From Ruminococcaceae bacterium UBA7030 (GTDB taxonomy: Bacteria > Bacillota > Clostridia > Oscillospirales > Acutalibacteraceae): 17,980 nt of DNA. Position numbers and translations under genes: made by a program. Under the pieces are notes generated by a model. It did not search any database, was not told the DNA's origin, and saw nothing but the letters and a program-made list of their open reading frames with translations. This document shows positions 1 to 6,762 of this stretch, one piece after another (the stretch's first letter is position 1; each line of letters opens with the position of its first letter). Where the stretch lies: NCBI GenBank assembly GCA_002494125.1, contig DLBD01000108.1:1-17980 (forward strand). Reading direction: 5' to 3'.

Positions 1-1526
1 ATCTGTCCGGGATATTCCATTTCTTCTTCAATCTTCTTTGCGATTTGATGTGCGATATACGGCATTCTGCTGTCGTCGATAACATTAGGCTTAACCATAA
101 CTCTTACCTCGCGACCTGCCTGAATAGCATATGCTCTTTCAACACCGTCAAAGCTTGTTGAAATCTCCTCAAGCTGCTGAAGACGTTTGATGTAGTTTTC
201 AATGTTCTCTCGTCTTGCGCCGGGTCTTGCAGCAGAAACTGCGTCGGCAGCCTGAACAAGACAAGCTACAACTGTCTTACACTCGATTTCACCGTGGTGA
301 GCCGCAATAGCGTGGATAACGCCTTCGTTTTCCTTATATCTTCTTGCGTACTCGACGCCGAGTGCGATATGTGAGCCCTCCATTTCGTGGTCAAGAGCCT
401 TACCTATATCATGGAGAAGACCTGCTCTTCTTGCCTGCTTTTCATCAGCGCCAAGCTCGGCAGCCATAAGACCTGCAATATATGAAACCTCAAGGCTGTG
501 CTTAAGAACACTCTGACCGTAGGAGGTACGGTACTTGAGCTTGCCGAGAAGCTTGACAAGTTCAGGATGAATCTGTCCGCAGTTTGCTGAAAGGACAGCC
601 TTTTCACCCTCCTGCTTGATAATCGCATTAACCTCTTTTGTACTCTTGTCAAAGAATTCTTCAATCTTTGTCGGATGAATTCTTCCGTCCTGAATAAGTC
701 TTTCAAGAGTAAGTCTTGCAATTTCTCTTCTAACCGGGTCAAATGAGCTGATTGTGATTGCCTCAGGGGTATCGTCAATAATAAGCTCAACGCCTGTAAT
801 TTGTTCAATAGAGCGGATATTTCTACCCTCTCGCCCTATAATTCTTCCCTTCATTTCATCGTTGGGAAGGGCAACGACCGATACAGTTGTTTCTGCAGTA
901 TGGTCAGCTGCACAGCGCTGGATAGCAGTGCTGATAATCTCTCTTGCGAGCACGTCGCTCTGATCTCTTATCATCTGCTCATATTCAAGAATTCGCTTGC
1001 TTTTTTCAGTGTCAAGCTCCTCGCTGAGTGAAGCTAAAAGCTGCTCCTTAGCCTCCTCCTGAGTGAGTCCTGATATACGCTCCAGCATATCAAACTGGCT
1101 TTTCTTGATGCCGTCAACTTCGAGTAATTTTTCGTCCAGCTGCTTTTGCTTTTCAGCTAATGCGTCTGACTTCTTTTCAATAGTATCTGCACGCTTGTCG
1201 AGATGTTCTTCTCTTTGATTCAAGCGGCTTTCAAGCTTTTGTACTTCGCTTCTTCTTTCACGAATATCTTTTTCCGCAGCACGAATTTCCTTGTCAGCGT
1301 CAGCACGCAATTTGTGGATTTCGTCCTTAGCCTCGAGTATACGAGATTTTTTAGCGGATTCAGCCTCATGTAAGGCGTCGTTTATAATTTTTGTTGCCTC
1401 CTGCGTAGCAGAGCCGATTTCTTTTTCGCTGGCATTTTTGCGATATAAATTTCCGACAACAAAACCGATAACGCCGAATACAACGGCACATACTATGCCG
1501 ATTACTATATAAAGTATATTACCCAT
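1..1526 (-). CDS. rny: Ribonuclease Y, 3' end cut by window edge
   Basis: Membrane-anchored endoribonuclease that starts mRNA decay in Firmicutes. The reading frame is open from the ATG at 1526 to the left edge (508 codons). The family is about 520 residues, so only roughly a dozen C-terminal residues are missing. Order of parts: one N-terminal membrane helix (about residues 3-24), a long charged coiled coil rich in Lys/Glu/Arg (about 28-190), a KH RNA-binding domain with GXXG loop GREG at 231-234, and an HD domain with the metal-binding pair H372-D373 in LLHDIGKALDHE. The start is supported by AAGGAGG seven bases upstream and by the MGNILY membrane start. It is divergent from thrS. Its promoter (1648-1676) implies a leader of about 115 bases. 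Identification is from these motifs and their order; very sure. Confidence 0.97.
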   Translation of the reverse strand, partial: MGNILYIVIGIVCAVVFGVIGFVVGNLYRKNASEKEIGSATQEATKIINDALHEAESAKKSRILEAKDEIHKLRADADKEIRAAEKDIRERRSEVQKLESRLNQREEHLDKRADTIEKKSDALAEKQKQLDEKLLEVDGIKKSQFDMLERISGLTQEEAKEQLLASLSEELDTEKSKRILEYEQMIRDQSDVLAREIISTAIQRCAADHTAETTVSVVALPNDEMKGRIIGREGRNIRSIEQITGVELIIDDTPEAITISSFDPVRREIARLTLERLIQDGRIHPTKIEEFFDKSTKEVNAIIKQEGEKAVLSANCGQIHPELVKLLGKLKYRTSYGQSVLKHSLEVSYIAGLMAAELGADEKQARRAGLLHDIGKALDHEMEGSHIALGVEYARRYKENEGVIHAIAAHHGEIECKTVVACLVQAADAVSAARPGARRENIENYIKRLQQLEEISTSFDGVERAYAIQAGREVRVMVKPNVIDDSRMPYIAHQIAKKIEEEMEYPGQ

Positions 1527-1647
1527 CAACAGCACCTCCTTCTTCATTAAATTCTCAAAATCTACCATCAGAAAAGGTACAGTTCAAATGCAATTTTAAG
1601 CCGTTACAAATAAGGTACAAACTACCCCAATGTAAAACTTACTTAAT

Positions 1648-1676
1648 AATATACACCCATATGTTGTATATGTCAA
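1648..1676 (-). promoter_or_regulatory. Sigma-A promoter of rny
   Basis: On the minus strand a perfect -35 TTGACA (1676-1671) is followed by a 17-base spacer and -10 TATATT (1653-1648). Expected transcription start is near 1641, leaving about 115 untranslated bases before the rny ATG. That leader holds two copies of TGTACCTT (plus-strand AAGGTACA at 1574-1581 and 1612-1619) of unknown meaning. Confidence 0.8.
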
Positions 1677-1724
1677 GTTTTTTAATAACGAAATATATAA
1701 TAGAAACAACATACTATATAGGTG

Positions 1725-1753
1725 TTGACTTTTATTTGTCGCGGTGTTAAAAT
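1725..1753 (+). promoter_or_regulatory. Sigma-A promoter of the thrS T-box transcript
   Basis: TTGACT (1725-1730), a 17-base spacer and TAAAAT (1748-1753) give a near-consensus promoter, with expected start near 1760, just before the T-box leader. It lies back to back with the rny promoter, the two -35 boxes being about 48 bases apart. Confidence 0.8.
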
Positions 1754-1759
1754 AGCATA

Positions 1760-1980
1760 AAAGCAATGACAAGGGATACAGCTTTTCTTCCTCTGTTCAA
1801 AGAGATTGCGCGGTTGGTGTGAGCGCAAAGCAGAACGAAAAGTTACCACCCTTCAGCTGTTTGCAGGAAATGGCAAGCCGTGTATCAGCGTTAATGATTT
1901 GAGTGACACATTTTGTGTAATTCAGGTGGAACCGTGTATTTTTATGCACCCTGATTTTTCAGGGTGTTTTTTATTTTAGG
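1760..1980 (+). promoter_or_regulatory. T-box leader, tRNA-Thr responsive (specifier ACC)
   Basis: Transcription-attenuation riboswitch that reads the charging state of tRNA-Thr. Stem I is outlined by ACAGCT (1778-1783) pairing with AGCTGT (1855-1860), an AGAGA element (1800-1804), and a distal helix TTGCGC/GCGCAA (1806-1811, 1823-1828) closing a GGTTGGTGTGA loop. The specifier region holds ACC at 1845-1847, repeated at 1848-1850; both read threonine. The T-box core GGTGGAACCGTG (1925-1936) forms an antiterminator: TCAGG 1922-1926 with CCTGA 1950-1954, bulge TGGAACC 1927-1933 to hold the uncharged tRNA 3' end, and GTGTAT 1934-1939 with ATGCAC 1944-1949 (one G-U pair). This excludes the terminator at 1947-1966. 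Uncharged tRNA-Thr should therefore switch thrS on. Confidence 0.96.
1947..1978 (+). terminator. T-box regulated intrinsic terminator
   Basis: A perfect 8-base-pair stem, CACCCTGA (1947-1954) with TCAGGGTG (1959-1966), a TTTT loop and a T-rich tail at 1967-1978. Its left arm is shared with the antiterminator, so the two folds are mutually exclusive. Confidence 0.93.
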
Positions 1981-2002
1981 ATTATTTTTTGGAGGAATAG
2001 TT

Positions 2003-3937
2003 ATGAAAATCACATTAAAAGACGGCTCTGTAAAAGAATACGAAGCTCCTTTAAGTGCTGCTGACATTACAAAGGATATTTCAATGGGGCTTTACAGAAA
2101 TGCCTGCTCTTGTAAAATTAATGGTGAGGTTAAGGATTTAAGAACCGTTATCGACAGTGACTGCGAGCTTGAAGTGCTCACCTTTGATGACGAGGACGGC
2201 AAAAAAACTTATAACCATACCGCTTCTCATATTATGGCGCAGGCGGTTAAGCGCCTTTACCCGGAGGCAAAGCTTACAATCGGTCCTGCCATCGAGAACG
2301 GATTTTATTATGACTTTGATGTTGAAAACACTTTCTCACCCGAAGGCCTTGAAAAAATCGAGGCTGAGATGAAAAAAATCATAAAAGAAAATCTTGAACT
2401 TGAAAGATTTGAGCTTCCTGTTGATGAGGCTATCAAGCTTATGGAGGAAAAGGGCGAGCCGTATAAGATTGAGCTTATAAAGGAACATGCTGAAAAGGGT
2501 GAGCCGATAAGCTTTTATAAGCAGGGTGAATTCACTGAGCTTTGCGCAGGTCCTCATGTTGATAAAACGGGACATATAAAGCATAACGCCTTCAAACTTA
2601 TAAGCAATAATGCTGCTTACTGGAGAGGCGATTCAAAGGGAAAGGTGCTTCAGAGAATTTACGGTATTGCTTTTCCGAAAAAAGAAGAGCTTGACGAGTA
2701 TCTTCAAAAGCTTGAAGAGGCAAAGCTTCGTGACCACAGAAAGCTTGGCCATGACCTCCAGCTCTTTATGACTGACGAACTTGTCGGTAAGGGTATGCCT
2801 ATGTTCCTTCCTAAAGGATATACTGTATGGAGAATTCTTGAAGACTATATCAGGGAAAAGGAAATCCGTTCGGGCTATCAGCACGTGCTTACCCCTTGTA
2901 TCGGTACAGTTGGACTTTATCAAACCTCAGGCCATTGGGAGCATTATCAGAAAAATATGTTTCCTGCGATGGAGGTTGAGGATGAAACTTATGTTCTTCG
3001 CCCGATGAACTGTCCTCACCATATGCGTATATATGCAAATACACCTCATTCATACAGAAATCTTCCTGTTCGTATCGGCGAAATTGCACACGATTTTCGC
3101 TTTGAAGCTTCAGGCACTCTCAAGGGCATCGAGAGAGGCAGACATTTCTGCCAGAATGACGCGCATCTTTTCGTAACTCCCGAGCAGATTAAAGATGAGT
3201 TTGCAAAGGTTGTCGATCTTATTTTTGACACCTACAAGGATTTTGGAATTACTGATTACAGACTTGTTCTTTCGCTTCGTGACCCTGAAGACACTGAAAA
3301 ATATCATCAGGATGACGAGATGTGGAATACTGCCGAGAACGCTCTTCGTGATGTTCTTGATTCACTTGGACTTGACTATACAGAGGAAATCGGCGAGGCA
3401 GCTTTCTACGGACCAAAGCTTGACGTTAACGTAAAGCCTGCAGTAGGAGCTGAGTATACACTTTCAACCTGCCAGCTTGACTTCTGCCTTCCTGCAAAGT
3501 TCAACCTAACATATGTTGACAAGGATAACACCCAGCGCACACCTGTTGTTCTTCATCGTGCAATTCTCGGCTCACTCGACAGATTTATGGCATATCTTAT
3601 TGAAGAAACTATGGGTGCTTTCCCGACATGGCTTGCGCCTGTTCAGGTAAAGCTTCTCCCGATTGCCGATCGACACCTTGAATATCTTACAGGTGTTAAG
3701 GACGCACTTGAGGCAAAGGGTATCAGATGTGAAATCGACGACAGAAGTGAAAAAATCGGTTTCAAAATCAGAGCAGCACAGCTTGAAAAGGTGCCTTATA
3801 TGGTTCTTGCAGGTGACAAGGATATTGAAGCGAATACAATTTCCGTACGTTCAAGAAAGAATGGCGACGAGGGCGCTTCAACTCTTGAAGAATTCGTAAA
3901 CAGAATTGTAGAAGAAGTTGAAACAAAAGCATTATAA
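2003..3937 (+). CDS. thrS: Threonine--tRNA ligase (ThrRS)
   Basis: Cytoplasmic class II aminoacyl-tRNA synthetase that charges tRNA-Thr. The 644-residue protein has the full bacterial layout: an N-terminal TGS domain (from MKITLKDGSVKEYEAP), the N2 editing domain with HTASH (H72, H76) and CAGPH (C181, H185) that removes mischarged serine, a class II catalytic core with RPMNCPHH, and an anticodon-binding C-terminus beginning near WLAPVQVKLLP. The expected zinc ligands C337, H388 and H518 are present. The frame is open back to a GTG at 1964, but that codon lies in the T-box terminator. ATG 2003 has GGAGG at 1991-1995 seven bases upstream and begins exactly at the TGS domain, so it is the start. 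It is expressed alone, behind the T-box leader and ahead of a strong terminator. Confidence 0.98.
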   Translation: MKITLKDGSVKEYEAPLSAADITKDISMGLYRNACSCKINGEVKDLRTVIDSDCELEVLTFDDEDGKKTYNHTASHIMAQAVKRLYPEAKLTIGPAIENGFYYDFDVENTFSPEGLEKIEAEMKKIIKENLELERFELPVDEAIKLMEEKGEPYKIELIKEHAEKGEPISFYKQGEFTELCAGPHVDKTGHIKHNAFKLISNNAAYWRGDSKGKVLQRIYGIAFPKKEELDEYLQKLEEAKLRDHRKLGHDLQLFMTDELVGKGMPMFLPKGYTVWRILEDYIREKEIRSGYQHVLTPCIGTVGLYQTSGHWEHYQKNMFPAMEVEDETYVLRPMNCPHHMRIYANTPHSYRNLPVRIGEIAHDFRFEASGTLKGIERGRHFCQNDAHLFVTPEQIKDEFAKVVDLIFDTYKDFGITDYRLVLSLRDPEDTEKYHQDDEMWNTAENALRDVLDSLGLDYTEEIGEAAFYGPKLDVNVKPAVGAEYTLSTCQLDFCLPAKFNLTYVDKDNTQRTPVVLHRAILGSLDRFMAYLIEETMGAFPTWLAPVQVKLLPIADRHLEYLTGVKDALEAKGIRCEIDDRSEKIGFKIRAAQLEKVPYMVLAGDKDIEANTISVRSRKNGDEGASTLEEFVNRIVEEVETKAL

Positions 3938-3956
3938 TCATAATAAACTGCAAAAA

Positions 3957-3991
3957 AATGAGGTTGGATGTTTCCAACCTCATTTTTTTAT
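3957..3991. terminator. Bidirectional terminator between thrS and the PHP gene
   Basis: A 12-base-pair perfect stem, AATGAGGTTGGA (3957-3968) with TCCAACCTCATT (3973-3984), and a TGTT loop. T runs lie on the plus side (3983-3989), and A runs on the other side supply T's for minus transcripts. The stop codon of the minus-strand PHP gene (3982-3980) lies inside the right arm. Confidence 0.93.
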
Positions 3992-4753
3992 TTCTAATCC
4001 GTCAAGCGGCGTTATTCCTAAGTCGTGAAGATATTTATTAGCCATTTTAAGCGAAAGCTTTCGTATCAGGGAAAGCGGCGAATGTGCGTCAATTCCGATT
4101 ATAACGTCGTTCCCAACTTCGGCAACTATTTTCCAGAATCTCTTGTCAGGATAATTTCTGTTATCCGTAAAGCCGAGCATATTGAACTCAACCGGATAGC
4201 CGAGCTTTTTTATCTCCTTGCAGAAATATGTCATTTTCGAGTTGTAAATCTCGTCGCTTCCCGTCCATTTGAAAAGGTCGGGATGGGCGATGTAAAGAAA
4301 CTTTCCTGTTGAAAGACCTTCAAGTGCCTGTGAAATATATCTGTCAAAAAGTTCAGGATTATCGCTTGCACTTCCGCTGTAAGCCGAGCCGTTTTCGTAC
4401 TCGTTGCCGATAAAGTGTTGACCGAGAATCAAGTAATCATAATCAAATTCTGCAAGGTATTTTTCGGTCTTTTCAAAAAGCTCGGGATAGTATTCTATCT
4501 CAAAGCCAAGATAAATTTTTATTTCATCCTTGAATTCCTTTTCAAGTGCACGCACGGATTTAACATAATCCTCGCAGAGATTTACAGGCATTCTGAAATT
4601 TGAATAATAGTGCGTATCCTCAGGGAAAAGCATCGGTGCGTGGTCGGAAAAGCCAAGCTCGGTAAAACCGGCTCTTATTGCATTTTTTACGTATGTGCGG
4701 TCATTGCCTGTTGCGTGTCCGCATCTTTTTGTGTGAGTGTGATAATTTTTCAT
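3980..4753 (-). CDS. PHP-domain phosphoesterase, histidinol-phosphatase (HisJ/HisK) family
   Basis: A 257-residue single-domain protein of the PHP metallo-phosphoesterase superfamily. The metal-binding landmarks appear in order: HTHT right at the N-terminus (H5, H7), GFSDHAP, the glutamate of GFEIEYY, GQHF, AHPD, and IGIDAHSP near the end. HisJ-type family members hydrolyse L-histidinol phosphate in histidine synthesis. No other his gene is in the window, so the true substrate is uncertain; another small phosphate ester is possible. The start at 4753 is fixed by the HTH motif, which must be retained. No well-spaced ribosome site precedes it: GAAGGTGA lies 13 bases away and overlaps an extended -10. 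It stands alone, convergent with thrS and divergent from the ABC genes. Family is confident, the exact reaction less so. Confidence 0.85.
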   Translation of the reverse strand: MKNYHTHTKRCGHATGNDRTYVKNAIRAGFTELGFSDHAPMLFPEDTHYYSNFRMPVNLCEDYVKSVRALEKEFKDEIKIYLGFEIEYYPELFEKTEKYLAEFDYDYLILGQHFIGNEYENGSAYSGSASDNPELFDRYISQALEGLSTGKFLYIAHPDLFKWTGSDEIYNSKMTYFCKEIKKLGYPVEFNMLGFTDNRNYPDKRFWKIVAEVGNDVIIGIDAHSPLSLIRKLSLKMANKYLHDLGITPLDGLEIKK

Positions 4754-4759
4754 GCGTCT

Positions 4760-4787
4760 ATTATATCACCTTCGACAAAAATTACAA
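4760..4787 (-). promoter_or_regulatory. Extended -10 promoter of the PHP gene
   Basis: The minus strand reads TTGTAA (4787-4782), a 16-base spacer ending in TGA, then TATAAT (4765-4760); TG-N-TATAAT is an extended -10. The expected start falls at about 4753, on or within a few bases of the ATG. The -35 lies inside the 19-base palindrome at 4780-4798. Confidence 0.65.
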
Positions 4788-4798
4788 GCCTTGTAATT
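4780..4798. promoter_or_regulatory. 19-base perfect palindrome, candidate operator
   Basis: AATTACAAG (4780-4788), a central C, then CTTGTAATT (4790-4798): two 9-base arms with no mismatch. It covers the -35 of the PHP gene promoter and lies about 105 bases upstream of the ABC promoter. There is no T run after it, so it is not a terminator. The size suits a dimeric helix-turn-helix repressor, but I cannot name one. Found by eye; the AT-rich setting raises the chance of coincidence. Confidence 0.5.
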
Positions 4799-4900
4799 AA
4801 ACAAAGGTTTGGATAGAATTATAATAAAATAAGACAATTCAGCAGAAAAGTGAATATTATCTTTTTTTAAGGCAAAAATCAGGAATTATTCCTTTTAATG

Positions 4901-4909
4901 TGTTATAAT
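4901..4909 (+). promoter_or_regulatory. Extended -10 promoter of the ABC transporter pair
   Basis: TGTTATAAT (4901-4909) is a TG-N-TATAAT extended -10. No good -35 is seen 17 bases upstream (AGGAAT at 4881-4886). The expected start near 4916 gives a leader of about 26 bases with AAAGGAGG at 4926-4933. The rest of 4799-4900 is AT-rich with no gene that I can see. Confidence 0.6.
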
Positions 4910-4941
4910 TCAAGTTGATAATCAGAAAGGAGGAAGAGCTT

Positions 4942-6762
4942 ATGAGACGCTACATCCAGCTTCACGAACAGGTAAAAGTTCCTGTTTTGAAAAACATTAT
5001 TTACGCAGTAAAGCTTATATGGCAGGCTGATAAAAAGCTTATGCTGGGCTATCTTGTTGATCAGCTCTCTGTTAAGCTTTTTTCTCTCTTTATTCAGAAC
5101 ATACTGTTTCTCAAGGTACTTTTAAGTGTCATTGACGGCGACGGGGAATTTATACATTATGTAAAATATCTTGCAATTTTTCTTGTCTGTTCGGGTCTGA
5201 CGAAGGCTTGCCAGTGGTATGGCGAATACACTCAGAAGTACGCCACGAAAAGGGTTTTGAAAAACCTTAATAACAAGATATTTGAAAAGGCGCTCTCTCT
5301 TGATGTGAACTGCTATGAAAACCCTGAATTTTACGACAAATATCAAAGAGCAACCCTTGTGCTTACATACGGATATTTTGATGTTCTTACCTATAATCTC
5401 TGTGCGGTTTTAGGCTCGGTAATCTCTTTTATCTGTGTTATCACAACGGTTACCGTCATTGATCCGACATATCTTTTGTTTTTACTACCTGTAATATTTG
5501 TGTTTGCGATTGAGCTTACAAAAAGCAAGCTTGTGTATAAACGCGACCTTGAAATGACAAAGAACAACAGAGTAAAAGCATATATTCAGCGCACTGTTTT
5601 CCTCAAGGATTATTCAAAGGATATGCGAACCTCGAATATTTTTCTTGTGCTTATGAAAAGATTTGACGCTGCTATTATGTCAAATATTCAAATATTAAGA
5701 CAATACGGCGTAAAGCTATTTCTTTACAGTATGGTAAGCTCTGCCTTCAGCGAGTTTATACCTATTATCGGCACGTATTCCTATGCCGCTTACAGATTCA
5801 TTAATACCGACGATATGAGCATTTCGGGCTTTTCCGTTGTGCTGTCATCAATAAACTCCGTTCGTATGGCGACTCTTGATATTGCCGACGGCTTTGAAAA
5901 TATTAACCAGATGGCGCTGTATTTTCAAAATTTACGCGACTTTTTTGACTATGAGCCAGAGGTCGTTTCGGGCGAAAGAGAGGTCGGCGATTTTGAAAGT
6001 CTGGAGTTTCGCAACGTTTCGTTCAGATATCCTTCGGCACAGGATTATTCTCTAAAGAAAATTAACCTGAAAATTGAAAGAGGGCAGACGGTTGCCGTTG
6101 TCGGAATTAACGGCGCCGGCAAGTCGACGCTTGTAAAGCTTCTCCTGAGATTTTACGATGTAAGCGAAGGGGAGATTCTTTATAATGGTATTAATATAAA
6201 AGAATATAACCTTTCCCGTTACAGAGAAAAGTTTGCAACCGTTTTTCAGGATTACAAAAACTTTGCAATATCGGTTTTTGAAAATGTCATTTGCAGAAAC
6301 TGTGACGAAAACGACAAAAAGCTTGCGGAAAAAGCGCTTCGCCAAAGCGGTGCATGGGAAAAAATCAGTACCTTTGCAAACGGTGGTGATACCGTTCTCA
6401 CCCGTGAGTTTGAAAAGGACGGCGCAGGACTTTCGGGCGGAGAAAGCCAGAAGGTTTCGACAGCAAGACTATTTGCGAAGGATTTTGAACTTGCCGTACT
6501 TGACGAGCCTTCGTCAGCGCTTGACCCGATTGCAGAGTATAAGATGTATGAAAATCTGATAAAAGCTACTGAAAATAAAACTGTTCTCTATATTTCGCAC
6601 AGGCTTTCAAGTGCAGTTCTTTCCGACAATATATTTGTCCTTAAAGACGGACAGGTTATCGAAAGCGGTACTCATTCTTCGCTTATGGCGAAAGGTGGGG
6701 AATACTGCAATATGTTCACCCTTCAGTCGTCAAGTTATCGAAAGGAGGTTGAAGATGAGTAA
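4942..6762 (+). CDS. ABC half-exporter, fused membrane and ATPase domains (first of pair)
   Basis: A 606-residue ABC exporter half-transporter. An N-terminal membrane domain of about six helices (residues about 20-330) is followed by a nucleotide-binding domain. Visible motifs: Walker A GINGAGKST (388-396), Q-loop VFQDYKNF, signature LSGGE (497-501), Walker B LAVLDEP (517-523) with the catalytic glutamate, and switch histidine H553 in YISHRLS. The ENPEFYDKYQRA segment after the second helix resembles lantibiotic/peptide exporters of the NisT/SpaT type, which hints at export of a peptide or lipid-like cargo. There is no peptidase C39 domain. The frame runs back to a TTG at 4915, but ATG 4942 has AAAGGAGG eight bases upstream and is the start. 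It overlaps the next gene by 8 bases, so the two are likely one heterodimer. The cargo is unknown. Confidence 0.92.
   Translation: MRRYIQLHEQVKVPVLKNIIYAVKLIWQADKKLMLGYLVDQLSVKLFSLFIQNILFLKVLLSVIDGDGEFIHYVKYLAIFLVCSGLTKACQWYGEYTQKYATKRVLKNLNNKIFEKALSLDVNCYENPEFYDKYQRATLVLTYGYFDVLTYNLCAVLGSVISFICVITTVTVIDPTYLLFLLPVIFVFAIELTKSKLVYKRDLEMTKNNRVKAYIQRTVFLKDYSKDMRTSNIFLVLMKRFDAAIMSNIQILRQYGVKLFLYSMVSSAFSEFIPIIGTYSYAAYRFINTDDMSISGFSVVLSSINSVRMATLDIADGFENINQMALYFQNLRDFFDYEPEVVSGEREVGDFESLEFRNVSFRYPSAQDYSLKKINLKIERGQTVAVVGINGAGKSTLVKLLLRFYDVSEGEILYNGINIKEYNLSRYREKFATVFQDYKNFAISVFENVICRNCDENDKKLAEKALRQSGAWEKISTFANGGDTVLTREFEKDGAGLSGGESQKVSTARLFAKDFELAVLDEPSSALDPIAEYKMYENLIKATENKTVLYISHRLSSAVLSDNIFVLKDGQVIESGTHSSLMAKGGEYCNMFTLQSSSYRKEVEDE

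Noticed and set aside
404..1512. Open frames on both strands over rny
   Set aside because: They are out-of-frame shadows; the real protein is the open minus-strand frame from 1526 past the left edge, with KH and HD motifs.
1964..2002. Thirteen-residue N-terminal extension of thrS from a GTG
   Set aside because: It lies inside the T-box terminator; ATG 2003 has a proper ribosome site and starts the TGS domain.
4799..4900. Small peptide precursor gene upstream of the ABC exporter
   Set aside because: No frame with a ribosome site and a plausible leader-peptide composition is visible; the stretch is AT-rich intergenic DNA.
4915..4941. TTG start nine residues before the first ABC gene ATG
   Set aside because: It would place the ribosome site inside the coding region, and it lies at the expected transcription start.
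6611..6754. 48-residue N-terminal extension of the second ABC gene
   Set aside because: It overlaps the first ABC coding sequence in another frame; ATG 6755 has AAAGGAGG six bases upstream.
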